A stretch of 64,000 bases of DNA from DATEAV01 sp964575425 (GCA_964575425.1 CAZNRD010000003.1:52799-116798); one strand, 5' to 3'; shown: positions 34,060 through 42,441, numbered from the stretch's first letter. Notes: generated by a model from the letters alone, not told the origin. Numbers and translations are program-made.

Positions 34060-34923
34060 TCACTCCAAGTAGCGAGTGTCGTCCAGATTGTCGCGCCGTC
34101 GCATAGGTCTCGCCGGGCTCGGCCTCGCGGGAGCAGGCACAGGTTCTTGCTCTGGGGATCCGGTCAGAGCAGAGCGCAGCCGCCAAGCAATCGCCAGTGC
34201 TCCCGCAGTCACCAGCGCGATGGCGGCCTCGGCGGCGTATGGCCCCCACCACTCCAGCGCCAGCAGCCCCACCGCATTCGCTCCCGCGTGCCAAGCAATT
34301 GCCAACGCCAGCCAAGCGGCGTTCCGTCGCACGCGCGCCAGAAGGACAATCACTGCCAGGCTGATGTGGAGCGTCAGGGCCAGCACCCTTTCCAGCGCAG
34401 GCAACAGGGCTTCGCTCCATGACGCGGTCCAGTAGGCTTCCACCTGCTGGCGGGCCAGGTCCAGCTGTTCCGGTGGAACGACAGTCGCCAGGTCCACGCC
34501 GCGGAGCGAGTTCAACTGGAACAGCGTCAGCAAGGCAAGGCCTCCGAGCAGAATGGCCTCAATGCCCCCGTGGCCCGCGCCGAAGGTGACGGCCTCGCGC
34601 CACGTACGCACGTCTTTTAGCCAGAAGCCATAGATTAGATAGCGCGCGCACTCCTCAAAGATGCCGGCCGAGAGGCCGAACAACAAGGCTATAAGGATCA
34701 TCCCCAAGACCTGCGGCGCCGCGTCTAGGTTGACAGCGGAGATGAGGCGTCTCAGGACCCAGGCGTTGAACGGGAGGTGAAACACCTGAGAGGCGAGGAA
34801 GGTCAGCGCACCCACGCCGATCAGCCTGAGACCCGTCGGCTGGCGCCGGGCAAGGACCAGCCACAAGACGAGCGGCAGCAATATCATCCACATCGAACTG
34901 AAGGCCCGGACCGCTACGTCCAC
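34060..34923 (-). CDS. YhfC-family intramembrane glutamic protease
   Basis: 287 residues with 7-8 hydrophobic helices. The catalytic-type motifs are FEECARYLIYGF (E-E-x3-R) in one helix and TFGAGHGGIEAILLGG (G-x-G-H-G-G-I-E) in the next, as in the YhfC branch of the CPBP/glutamic intramembrane proteases. The C-terminus is Pro/Arg-rich and cytoplasmic. The GTG is preceded by GGGAG. It sits between two ABC ATPase/permease pairs on the same strand, which suggests a role in processing, immunity or export of a membrane or secreted peptide, but no precursor peptide gene was found. Confidence 0.8.
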   Translation of the reverse strand: MDVAVRAFSSMWMILLPLVLWLVLARRQPTGLRLIGVGALTFLASQVFHLPFNAWVLRRLISAVNLDAAPQVLGMILIALLFGLSAGIFEECARYLIYGFWLKDVRTWREAVTFGAGHGGIEAILLGGLALLTLFQLNSLRGVDLATVVPPEQLDLARQQVEAYWTASWSEALLPALERVLALTLHISLAVIVLLARVRRNAAWLALAIAWHAGANAVGLLALEWWGPYAAEAAIALVTAGALAIAWRLRSALTGSPEQEPVPAPARPSPARPMRRRDNLDDTRYLE

Positions 34924-34945
34924 CGAATGTCTCCCTGATCAACCC

Positions 34946-35704
34946 TCAGAGCTCTTGCCGCCGGAAGATCAGGCATGCCAGAGTGAGGGCTCCGATCAGT
35001 AGCGCGAGCGAGAACACCAGCCCGCTCCAGGCGGGGTCGACGGGGGCAGAGAGCGCCCAGCCCCGTGCCCAGGCAACGAGAGATGCCGGCAGGTGACGGC
35101 CCAAGCGAGGGATGGAGCCCAGCAGGCCGAGGAGAAGCAGACCACCGAAGGCCATCCCGGCAGCCGCTAGCTGAGAACGGGCAACGGTGCTGCTGAGCAG
35201 CGTGAGCGCCACCAGCACAAGCAAATAGGCGAAGACCAGAACGTTGGCCACCAAAAAGCCGCCAGCAGGCAGCCACTCAAAAAGCACTCCCGTGTAGTAG
35301 TACCCGCCCGACGCCGCAGCCGCAATGGCCAGCCCCAGCGTGGCAGAGTACGCGATGAACTTGGCCAGCAGGAGAGAGGAGCGCCGCACTGGTTTGCTCA
35401 GGGTGAACTCGGCTGTCCCTGCCGCCTTCTCTCCCACCACGGCCGCCATTGGGACCAGGATAGCCAGGATGGCACCGAACTGGACGACATTGTCCAGGTA
35501 CTCGCCGATGGCCATGGCCGTATCCGGAACGGGCATCACCTCGGCCAGCCCCTCGGGGACATCCGCCATCGTCGCCAGAAGTTGCGGCAGGTACCTCGCC
35601 GAAAGCGGCCCCAGAATCCCCATTGCCAGCAGCACCACGGTCTGGATCAGCAGCCGGTAGCTCCGCCAGGCCTCGGTGAACTCTTTCCAGAGCAGCGTGG
35701 GCAT
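34946..35704 (-). CDS. ABC-2 type transporter permease
   Basis: 252 residues, six TM helices. It starts MPTLLWKEFTEAWRSYRLLI and includes VVGEKAAGTAEFTLSKPVRR in the cytoplasmic loop, the usual ABC-2 pattern. The ATG overlaps the TGA of the ATPase gene by one base (TGATG), and the frame open further upstream lies inside that gene, so 35704 is preferred. Partner of the ATPase at 35704-36627. Substrate unknown. Confidence 0.88.
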   Translation of the reverse strand: MPTLLWKEFTEAWRSYRLLIQTVVLLAMGILGPLSARYLPQLLATMADVPEGLAEVMPVPDTAMAIGEYLDNVVQFGAILAILVPMAAVVGEKAAGTAEFTLSKPVRRSSLLLAKFIAYSATLGLAIAAAASGGYYYTGVLFEWLPAGGFLVANVLVFAYLLVLVALTLLSSTVARSQLAAAGMAFGGLLLLGLLGSIPRLGRHLPASLVAWARGWALSAPVDPAWSGLVFSLALLIGALTLACLIFRRQEL

Positions 35705-36627
35705 CAGGCCTCCACCAGACGCAGGAAGACGTCTTCCAGGCTCGGTCGGGCGATCTCGTAGCGCCGGACCACCATCCCCGACGCCAGCGACAGCCGCTGC
35801 ACATCCGCCCTGGGCACACCACGGCGCAGGTGCAAGCGGACACATGCCCCTCGGACCTCGACCGCCGCCAACGCGGGATGCCCCGCCAGCGAATCCGCCC
35901 AGCGCGCGACCGCCTCGGCCGCCGCCTCGAACTCGACCTCGACCGCCGGCACGGCGTAGCGCTCGAGCAGCCGCTGGCGCTCCTCGAGCACGACCAGCCG
36001 GCCGTGCTGGATCACCGCCACCGTATCGCAGATCCGCTCCACATCCTCCAGGATGTGGCTGCTCATGAAGACGGTGCTCTCCGACTTGAGGCTCCCGATC
36101 AGCTCGAGCATGTCGCGTCGACCAATCGGGTCGAGGGCACTGACGGGCTCGTCCAGCAGCAGAACTTGAGGACGGTTGATCAGCGCCTGCGCCAGACCCA
36201 GGCGCTGGCGCATGCCGCGGCTGAACCCGGCAATGCGGCGCCTGGCGACCTCCGTCAATCCGGCCCGCTCCAGCACCTCTTGGGCGCGTGCCCGCGCCTC
36301 GGTCTGCGGCAGCCCGAACAGCCTGTGGACAAATCGCTCCAAGAGCTCCTGTGGGGTCATCCAGCCGTAGAAGCGGGGCTCCTCCGGCAGGTAGCCGATG
36401 CGGGCGCGGGCCGGGCTGTCCGGCCCGACCGGTTCGCCCGCCACCCAGGCCTGCCCGGATGTCGGCCGCGCCAGACCAGCGAGGATGCGCAGGGTCGTGG
36501 TCTTGCCGGCGCCGTTTGGCCCCAGGAAGCCAAACACCGTGCCCGGCGCCACTTCCAGGGTCAGGCCATCCAGCGCCAAAACCTGGCCGTAGCGCTTCCT
36601 CAACCCCTCAATGCGGATGGCGCTCAT
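35704..36627 (-). CDS. ABC transporter ATP-binding protein
   Basis: 307 residues. Walker A GPNGAGKTTT, Q-loop region IGYLPEEPRFYG, signature FSRGMRQRLGLAQALI, Walker B VLLLDEPVSALD, and switch H in FMSSHILED. A C-terminal regulatory extension (VEFEAAAEAVARW..., SLEDVFLRLVEA) follows. GGAGGAG stands just before the ATG. It overlaps the small PLDc_N-type gene by 4 nt and pairs with the permease at 34946. Confidence 0.93.
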   Translation of the reverse strand: MSAIRIEGLRKRYGQVLALDGLTLEVAPGTVFGFLGPNGAGKTTTLRILAGLARPTSGQAWVAGEPVGPDSPARARIGYLPEEPRFYGWMTPQELLERFVHRLFGLPQTEARARAQEVLERAGLTEVARRRIAGFSRGMRQRLGLAQALINRPQVLLLDEPVSALDPIGRRDMLELIGSLKSESTVFMSSHILEDVERICDTVAVIQHGRLVVLEERQRLLERYAVPAVEVEFEAAAEAVARWADSLAGHPALAAVEVRGACVRLHLRRGVPRADVQRLSLASGMVVRRYEIARPSLEDVFLRLVEA

Positions 36628-36827
36628 GTCTCCTCCCGGCCGAAGAAGAAGTAGGCCAGGGGCCCGAGGAAGCCGAAGAACAGGACGACCAGGAGCCAGA
36701 CCCACTTCGGCCCCCGCGTCGAGGGCCGGCGGCCCAGGTCCACCAGCGCGGCTATCATCAGCCCGAGCTGGAGGATGACCAGCGGAGCCAAGAGGGGGAT
36801 CAAGCGGGTGAATTCCCGTGGGTCCAT
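36624..36827 (-). CDS. Small membrane protein, PLDc_N-like
   Basis: 67 residues with two TM helices (LLAPLVILQLGLMIAALVDL and WVWLLVVLFFGFLGPLAYFFF), ending GREET. The pattern matches the PLDc_N (phospholipase D nuclease N-terminal) type of stand-alone small membrane protein, often found with ABC exporters. ATG 36827 is chosen because the family begins there; an in-frame ATG at 36860 would add 11 residues. It starts the leftward operon that includes two ABC exporters and the YhfC protease. Confidence 0.75.
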   Translation of the reverse strand: MDPREFTRLIPLLAPLVILQLGLMIAALVDLGRRPSTRGPKWVWLLVVLFFGFLGPLAYFFFGREET

Positions 36828-37249
36828 TGTCCATGCCTCAGGGGGTAGCACTCCCCTCATGAATACCCGTGCTGCGAAGGCTCAGCCATCCCCGCACGCC
36901 AGCCGGGAAGATGCTACCAGACTTGGGGATAAGCCGTTCAACCAGGCTCCCAACTGCGTAGTGCGCCAGCAGCAGCGGACAGCCCGAGACACGTCGTCAA
37001 CAAGGCTGGGGGGCCTGTGCGCGGCATGTTTCACGTGAAACACACTGGCTCCGGCTGTGATCCCTCACTGAGGGTCAAGCCTCTGTGGCGCCAACCCAGA
37101 GCCACCTGCACCCCTCCCATCCACAGGGTCAAGGCCCCTGCCACCGTTCGGGACAACGAGCGCTGCGCCGCCACCGCGATCCCACTTCCGCGCCCTGCCT
37201 GTCCGGTTCTCTTGTCCTTCGCGCGCGGGGGCCTCCGGGCCAGCACGGC
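36828..37249. other. Intergenic region carrying parS
   Basis: About 420 bases between two leftward operons. Apart from the 16-bp parS site and the likely promoter of the exporter operon, no gene, tRNA or repeat was seen. Confidence 0.5.
37027..37042. other. parS centromere site (ParB/Spo0J binding)
   Basis: TGTTTCACGTGAAACA is a perfect 16-bp palindrome and matches the bacterial parS consensus (TGTTnCACGTGAAACA). ParB binds and spreads from this site to organise chromosome segregation. It is intergenic, as many parS sites are. No parA or parB gene is in the window, and no other copy of the site was noticed. Confidence 0.9.
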
Positions 37250-38437
37250 CTAGACCCGGAACAGCACTCGCTCGCGGCCAAACTGCCACACCGCCAGGGC
37301 GATCGCTATCCCCGCATAGACCAGCGACGAAGCCACCATCACCCCGAAGGCAGCAGGGTCCGCCCGACCCAGGAACAGGTCCCGCAGGACAATCAGCGTG
37401 CTGAAGATTGGGATGGCGAAGGTCGGGAGCGACGGCGACAGGTCCGGCATGACCATCACCGCGATGGCCGGCAGCAGCACCACGAACTGCATCGGGACGA
37501 TGTAGTTCTGCGCCTCCTTGAAGCTGCGAGCCATCAGGCACACCGCCATCTCCAGCCCGCTGAACATCACCACCACCGGCAGCGCGGCCAGCAGAACTTG
37601 AAGCGACGTGCCCGGTCCAACCAGGGAGCCGAGCCCCTCGGTCAGCTCCTCTCCGGTCGGCGGAGCCACGACGAAAGCTGCAAACATGCTGCCAACCGCC
37701 AGCAGCAGCGCCACCAGTGAAGTGCTGACCACCGCCAGGAGCTTGCCCAAGACGATGTCCCGCCGCCTGGCTGGCGAAGTCAGCAGGGGTTCGAGCGTCA
37801 GGCGCTCCTTCTCGCCGGCGGTCACGTCGATGGCCGTATACATGCCTCCGACCAGGGCCCACAAGATGATGAACATCGGGAGCATCATCCCCAGGAAGGC
37901 ACCCCCCATCTCCTGAGGCGTGGCCAGGTTGACGTCCTCGACCAGGAAAGGCACCAGAATGGCAGGGTCAACCCCTCGGGCCTCCAACCGGGCGCCGACC
38001 ACCTGCTGGCTGTAGGCAGCCAGTAGACCCCGCACGCGCTGTGCCGCCAGGCCGGAGAGCATTTGGCTTTCGTCGTTCAGCAGCCGCAGTCGCGTCGCTC
38101 TGCCTGCCTCCAGGTCGGCTTCAAAGGTGGCCGGCACAATAAGTCCCACCTCGGCCTGCTCAGATCTAGCCAGCGACTCCGGGTCTTCCGTCGGGATCAG
38201 CTCCACTTCGTCACTCTCTGCCAGGAAAGCCATCAGCCGGGGAGCTGCTTCGCCGCCCGCCACGGCCAGCCGGATCACGCGCGCCTGACCGGTCTCCATT
38301 TGGCGCTGGACTAGCTTCTGCGGCAGCAGCACGAACAGCGGCATGACCAGCACCGGTCCCAGAACCATCGCCCACAGTGTGCGCCGGTCCCGCACCGTAT
38401 CCAGCAGCTCCTTGCGCAGCACCACCCACAGGCTCAT
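37250..38437 (-). CDS. ABC-2 permease (NatB-like)
   Basis: 395 residues. One TM helix near the N-terminus (LWAMVLGPVLVMPLFVLLP), a 150-residue extracytoplasmic domain (RVIRLAVAGGEAAPRL...QMLSGLAAQRVRGLLAAY), then five TM helices with the cytoplasmic signature TAGEKERLTLEPLLTSPARR. This layout is that of NatB/YhaP-type exporters. Its ATG overlaps the ATPase gene by 4 nt. Last gene of the gntR operon. Confidence 0.88.
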   Translation of the reverse strand: MSLWVVLRKELLDTVRDRRTLWAMVLGPVLVMPLFVLLPQKLVQRQMETGQARVIRLAVAGGEAAPRLMAFLAESDEVELIPTEDPESLARSEQAEVGLIVPATFEADLEAGRATRLRLLNDESQMLSGLAAQRVRGLLAAYSQQVVGARLEARGVDPAILVPFLVEDVNLATPQEMGGAFLGMMLPMFIILWALVGGMYTAIDVTAGEKERLTLEPLLTSPARRRDIVLGKLLAVVSTSLVALLLAVGSMFAAFVVAPPTGEELTEGLGSLVGPGTSLQVLLAALPVVVMFSGLEMAVCLMARSFKEAQNYIVPMQFVVLLPAIAVMVMPDLSPSLPTFAIPIFSTLIVLRDLFLGRADPAAFGVMVASSLVYAGIAIALAVWQFGRERVLFRV

Positions 38438-39171
38438 CCCCTCATCTCCTCCGCCTCTTCACCCACCAGAGCCACAAATGCCTCCTCCAGAGTCTCTCGG
38501 GCCGTCTGCTGCAGCAGTGTCCGCAAGCTGCCTTCGGCCACGATCTTCCCCCGGTGGATGACAGCCACTCGATCACACAACCGCTCGGCCTCGCTCAGGA
38601 TGTGGGTCGAGAGGATCACACAGCGGCCTTCGTCGCGGAAGCGGCCGATCAGATCGCGCACACCCCGGGCGCTGATCACGTCCAGGCCAGCCGTCGGCTC
38701 GTCCAGGAGCAGGTGGCGCGGGTTGTGGACGAGGGCCCGCCCCAGGGCGACCTTCTGCTTCATCCCCTTGGAGAAGGGCTCGCAGCGCCGGTCGGCGAAC
38801 TCCTGCATCTCCAGCATGCGCACGATGGCCTCCACCCGGCCTTCGAGCTCCTCGCCGGCCAGCCCATGCAGGCGCCCGAAGTACCGCAGGTGCTCACGCG
38901 GCGTCAGGCGCCCGTACAAGCCCCAGTTCTCCGGCAGCACGCCGAGTGCAGCCCGCACCGAGGCCGGCTCGCGCCGGATGTCGCGGCCGTCGACGCTCGC
39001 CGTGCCTGCACTCGGGCGCAGCACTGTAGAGAGCAGACGCAGAGTGGTCGTCTTGCCCGCGCCGTTGGGGCCGAGCAGGCCCAAGACATCGCCCTCACGA
39101 GCCGTGAAAGTGACGCCGTCCACCGCACGCAACGGGCCAAAGTGCTTGACAAGCTCCCGGACCTCGATCAT
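38434..39171 (-). CDS. ABC transporter ATP-binding protein (NatA-like)
   Basis: 245 residues, a plain one-domain ATPase. Walker A GPNGAGKTTT, ENWGLYGRLTP, signature FSKGMKQKVALGRALV, Walker B LLLDEPTAGLD, switch H in LSTHILSE. It pairs with the NatB-like permease, which overlaps its end. AGGAGAC precedes the ATG. The regulator GntR at the operon head probably controls it, as YtrA-type regulators do for exporters of this type. Confidence 0.93.
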   Translation of the reverse strand: MIEVRELVKHFGPLRAVDGVTFTAREGDVLGLLGPNGAGKTTTLRLLSTVLRPSAGTASVDGRDIRREPASVRAALGVLPENWGLYGRLTPREHLRYFGRLHGLAGEELEGRVEAIVRMLEMQEFADRRCEPFSKGMKQKVALGRALVHNPRHLLLDEPTAGLDVISARGVRDLIGRFRDEGRCVILSTHILSEAERLCDRVAVIHRGKIVAEGSLRTLLQQTARETLEEAFVALVGEEAEEMRG

Positions 39172-39181
39172 CCCTGTCTCC

Positions 39182-39409
39182 TCACCGCGATCCCTCCGGA
39201 TAGCTGCGGCGGCGACGTGAGGCGGCGGTGAGCGGACGCTTGGCGATCATGATGATGCGGTAGGTGCCCTCGCGGTTGGCCACGCCCACCACCTCCCACC
39301 CCTCTTCGCCCAGGGCGTTCAATTCGGCTTCCATCATCTCATCTTTCGCCCCGCGCAGGGCACCCCCGAAACTGACCACCCGGTATTCCCACTGCGTGAC
39401 CTCGGCCAT
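39182..39409 (-). CDS. DUF4177 domain protein
   Basis: 75 residues. QWEYRVVSFGG, then LNALGEEGWEVVGVA and YRIIMIAKRP match DUF4177, a small alpha-beta family without known function. AAGGAGTAGG is the ribosome site. It lies 3 nt after the SPFH gene and 10 nt before the NatA-like gene, so it is in their operon. Confidence 0.8.
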   Translation of the reverse strand: MAEVTQWEYRVVSFGGALRGAKDEMMEAELNALGEEGWEVVGVANREGTYRIIMIAKRPLTAASRRRRSYPEGSR

Positions 39410-39412
39410 GGC

Positions 39413-40357
39413 CTACTCCTTGCCCGGCGATCCATCAGACCGTCCGAGGGCTACCAGCCCGCTCAATCCCCCCAGGTTCATCGTGTCCACAGCGCTGGAG
39501 GGCACGATAATCAACGCGCCCTTCTCCTTTAGTCCCTCGAAGAGCATGTTCATCGCCCGCAGGTGCAGCGCCGTCGGGTTGTCGAGGTAGGGCAGCGAGG
39601 CATCTGCGAACGACTGAGCAATCTGCTTCTCGGATTCGCCGAGGATGACGCGCGCCTGGCGCTCGCGCTCGGCCTGCGCCTGGCGGCTCATGGCGTCTTC
39701 CAGCTCCTGCGGGATGACGATATCCCGGATTTCCACCGACTGTACCGTCACTCCCCAGGGGGTGGTGCGCTCGTCGATGATCTTCTGAAGGTCCTGGTCC
39801 ATGCGCGCCCGGCCGACCAGGATGTCGGCCAGGTCCATCTGGCCGATGACCTCGCGCAGGGCTGTCTGCGCCGCCCAGGCGATCGCCACGCGGTAATCCT
39901 CGACCTCAAGCGCGGCTTTCTCCGCGTCCCACACCAGCCAGAACAGCACAGCGTCGACGTCCACCGGCACTGTGTCCTTGGTCAGGGTCTTCTCCGCGCT
40001 GAACGGCGTGACCATCACCCGGTGGTCGATCCAAATCGGAATGCGATCCAGCACAGGGATGATCCAGAACAGGCCGGGCCCGCGCAGGCCAATGAAACGT
40101 CCGAAGCGGAGCACGACAGCCTTCTCCCACTGGTCCGCGATCTTGAGGCCAAACAGAACGGTGAACGCGACGATGGTCAGGCCAACCACCGTCAGTCCGA
40201 TCCATCCGCCCGGGACGCCGGCCCAATCCATGCAGGCTGCGGCCAGGAGAGCCGCAGTCAGGATCAGGGCGAAGCCCGTTCCCGCAGGGGCCGGGATGCG
40301 GTCCCTGGCGCTCCGTCGGGCGTCATCAGGAAGTGGACTGCGCGGCGACTTCATCAT
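39413..40357 (-). CDS. SPFH/Band 7 (slipin-type) membrane protein
   Basis: 314 residues. Two hydrophobic helices (about 25-45 and 52-72) lead to an SPFH domain: EKAVVLRFGRFIGLRGPGLFWIIPVLDRI, then the stomatin blocks TKDTVPVDVDAVLFWLVWD, ALREVIGQMDLADIL and WGVTVQSVEIRDIVIPQEL, with a charged coiled region SRQAQAERERQARVILGE. These proteins form membrane microdomain rings. ATG 40357 (next to a second ATG) follows AGGAGAG; the frame stays open to 40390. It is the second gene of the gntR operon. Confidence 0.9.
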   Translation of the reverse strand: MMKSPRSPLPDDARRSARDRIPAPAGTGFALILTAALLAAACMDWAGVPGGWIGLTVVGLTIVAFTVLFGLKIADQWEKAVVLRFGRFIGLRGPGLFWIIPVLDRIPIWIDHRVMVTPFSAEKTLTKDTVPVDVDAVLFWLVWDAEKAALEVEDYRVAIAWAAQTALREVIGQMDLADILVGRARMDQDLQKIIDERTTPWGVTVQSVEIRDIVIPQELEDAMSRQAQAERERQARVILGESEKQIAQSFADASLPYLDNPTALHLRAMNMLFEGLKEKGALIIVPSSAVDTMNLGGLSGLVALGRSDGSPGKE

Positions 40358-40386
40358 GGCACTCTCTCCTAAGGCGGTGAACGCCT

Positions 40387-40806
40387 TCAAGGTGTTTCCT
40401 CTCCGTCGGTGGGTGGGGTACCGCGCTCTCGCCAGCCAGCGAGCGCAGGGGCAAGGTTCTCTTCCACCTCGCTCGGCGAAAAGCCCAGCCTCGCTGCCTC
40501 CATCAAGAAGGAGCGCACCAGCCCTTGCAGCGTCAGGCGGCGCAGCCTCTCCGCCTGTTCCAGCGGGGGCGATTCGAGCACATACGTGCCGCGCCCCTGC
40601 TGCGTCGAGATCAACCCGGCTTGATCCAGGATACGATAGGCACGGGCCACAGTGTTGAAGTTCACCCGCAAGTCGGCCGCCAACTGCCTGACCGTGGGCA
40701 GCTGATCGCCGGGCCCCAGCGTCCCAGTGGCCACCAAGCCTTCAATGCGCTCCACAATCTGGAGGTAGATCGGGACGTGGCTCCGGAAGTCGATCTCGAG
40801 TCTCAT
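40387..40806 (-). CDS. GntR-family transcriptional regulator (YtrA type)
   Basis: 139 residues. The winged helix-turn-helix domain occupies 10-75 (YLQIVERIEGLVATGTLGPGDQLPTVRQLAADLRVN, then FNTVARAYRILDQAGLISTQQGRGTYV), followed by a short helical C-terminal part, the YtrA architecture. Such regulators usually repress their own operon of ABC exporter genes. The ATG is only 7 nt after TACAAT (40814-40819, minus), with no ribosome site, so a leaderless mRNA is likely. A set of TTGT repeats overlaps the promoter and is the likely operator. Confidence 0.9.
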   Translation of the reverse strand: MRLEIDFRSHVPIYLQIVERIEGLVATGTLGPGDQLPTVRQLAADLRVNFNTVARAYRILDQAGLISTQQGRGTYVLESPPLEQAERLRRLTLQGLVRSFLMEAARLGFSPSEVEENLAPALAGWRERGTPPTDGEETP

Positions 40807-40814
40807 GGTCTCGA

Positions 40815-40860
40815 TTGTACTATTTGTCTCATTGTCTCATTGTCTCTTTGTACGAATTGT
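40815..40860. repeat. Six TTGT repeats at 8-9 bp spacing (likely operator)
   Basis: On the plus strand TTGT begins at 40815, 40824, 40832, 40840, 40848 and 40857, so the intervals are 9, 8, 8, 8 and 9. Three of the middle units are nearly identical (TTGTCTCA, TTGTCTCA, TTGTCTCT), and the outer ones are TTGTACTA and TTGTACGA. The block covers the -10 box of gntR and lies between gntR and the divergent pdxS operon. Confidence 0.7.
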
Positions 40861-40958
40861 ATGCGGATCGTCGGAGCGTGTCAAGAGGTCTCTCAAGCGC
40901 GGCGTTTCTGGCTGCATGGTTCCTCCGTGCGTCCCCAAACGTTGGCGCGGCGGGCGCG

Positions 40959-40988
40959 TTGCCGGGCCTCGCGTCAGCGTGGTAGAAT
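40959..40988 (+). promoter_or_regulatory. Promoter of the pdxS operon
   Basis: TTGCCG (40959-40964) and TAGAAT (40983-40988), spacer 18 nt. An ATG at 40987 overlaps the -10 box, so translation from that ATG is unlikely and the GTG at 41023 is favoured. Confidence 0.65.
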
Positions 40989-41022
40989 GAGGGCGCAAGC
41001 CCTGACAGCGAGGGAGGTCGGT

Positions 41023-41910
41023 GTGGACGTGCAGGTCGGTACCTTCGAAGTGAAGAAGGGCCTAGCCCAGATGCTCAAGGGCGGCGTGATCATGGATGTC
41101 GTCACGCCAGAGCACGCGCGCATCGCCGAGGAGGCGGGCGCCGTCGCTGTGATGGCACTCGAGCGCGTGCCGGCCGACATCCGCGCCCAGGGCGGCGTGG
41201 CGCGCATGAGCGACCCCGAACTCATCTTGCAAATCATGGACGCGGTCAGCATCCCGGTGATGGCCAAATGCCGCATCGGGCACTTCGTCGAGGCCCAGGT
41301 GCTGGAGGCCATCGGCGTCGACTACATCGACGAATCGGAGGTCCTCACCCCTGCCGACGACAGCCATCACATCAACAAGCACCTCTTCAAGGTGCCCTTC
41401 GTATGCGGCTGCCGCGACCTGGGCGAGGCCCTGCGCCGTATCGGCGAGGGCGCAGCCATGATCCGCACCAAAGGCGAAGCCGGCACCGGCGACGTGGTGG
41501 AAGCGGTGCGCCACGCCCGGGCGGTGATGGGGGAAATCCGCCACCTGCAGAACATGGCCGAAGAAGAGCTGATGGCCCACGCCAAGCAGATTGGGGCCCC
41601 CTACGAGCTGGTGAAGGAAATTAAGGCCCTCGGCCGTCTTCCGGTCGTCAACTTCGCCGCCGGCGGCGTTGCCACGCCGGCGGACGCGGCCATGATGATG
41701 CAGCTGGGGATGGACGGCGTCTTCGTCGGCTCAGGCATCTTCAAGTCCGGCAACCCGGCCCGTCGCGCCAAGGCCATCGTCGAGGCCGTCACACACTGCA
41801 ACGATCCGAAGATCATCGCCGAGGTCAGCAAGGGCCTGGGCGAGCCGATGGTCGGGATCGGCGTCACCGAACTCTCCGAGGCCGAGCGCTTGGCGGTTCG
41901 GGGCTGGTAG
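41023..41910 (+). CDS. pdxS: Pyridoxal 5'-phosphate synthase subunit PdxS
   Basis: 295 residues. PdxS condenses ribose 5-phosphate, glyceraldehyde 3-phosphate and ammonia to PLP. Catalytic lysines fit K82 (VMAKCRIGH) and K150 (MIRTKGEAGTGD), and D25 (VIMDVV) is the expected aspartate. GTG 41023 lies 5 nt after AGGGAGG. The ammonia comes from PdxT, encoded two genes downstream. The first gene of a six-gene run to tmk. Confidence 0.96.
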   Translation: MDVQVGTFEVKKGLAQMLKGGVIMDVVTPEHARIAEEAGAVAVMALERVPADIRAQGGVARMSDPELILQIMDAVSIPVMAKCRIGHFVEAQVLEAIGVDYIDESEVLTPADDSHHINKHLFKVPFVCGCRDLGEALRRIGEGAAMIRTKGEAGTGDVVEAVRHARAVMGEIRHLQNMAEEELMAHAKQIGAPYELVKEIKALGRLPVVNFAAGGVATPADAAMMMQLGMDGVFVGSGIFKSGNPARRAKAIVEAVTHCNDPKIIAEVSKGLGEPMVGIGVTELSEAERLAVRGW

Positions 41911-41931
41911 GTCGCGCGGCAGGTCACCTCG

Positions 41932-42441
41932 ATGAGCGTCGAAGAGTGGACGCGCCTTCGGCGCAAGGATCGGGCCATGCCGGAGCCCGCGATCGAGGCC
42001 ATGCTACAGCGCGCTGCCTTCGGTTACACCGCCACCGCCGTCGAGGACCAGCCCTTCCTGCACCCAAGCCTCTTCTGGTATGACGCCCCGGCGCGCCGCC
42101 TGTATTTGCACACGGCGCGCCAGGGCCGCACCCGCGACAACGTCGCGCGCAATCCGCGCGTCTGCTTCTCGGTGGCGAAGATGGGATGTCTGCTGCCAGC
42201 TAAGACTGCGCTGGACTTCAGCAACGAGTATGCCTCGGTCATCGTCTTCGGCCGGGCGCGCCTGGTCGAAGCGGATGACGAGAAGCGCCACGGCCTGCAG
42301 GGCCTGCTGGACAAGTACTTCCCCGACCTCCGTCCCGGCCGCGACTACCGGCCGATCACCGACGACGAACTGGCTCAGACCTCGGTCTTCGCCATCGAAA
42401 TCGAGGGCTGGAGCGGGAAACACAAGGTGGCATCGGCGTGA
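41932..42441 (+). CDS. Pyridoxamine-5'-phosphate-oxidase-fold flavoprotein
   Basis: 169 residues of the PNPOx-like split-barrel family (NimA-like branch). Blocks: PEPAIEAMLQRAAFGYTATA, QPFLHPSLFWYDAPARRLYLHTA (flavin contact), RVCFSVAKMG, YASVIVFGRARLV, and a C-terminal VFAIEIEGWSGKH. It binds FMN or F420 in related proteins. Located between pdxS and pdxT, with a GTGA overlap with pdxT, so it may act in B6 metabolism, but it is not close enough to PdxH by eye to claim that reaction. Confidence 0.85.
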   Translation: MSVEEWTRLRRKDRAMPEPAIEAMLQRAAFGYTATAVEDQPFLHPSLFWYDAPARRLYLHTARQGRTRDNVARNPRVCFSVAKMGCLLPAKTALDFSNEYASVIVFGRARLVEADDEKRHGLQGLLDKYFPDLRPGRDYRPITDDELAQTSVFAIEIEGWSGKHKVASA

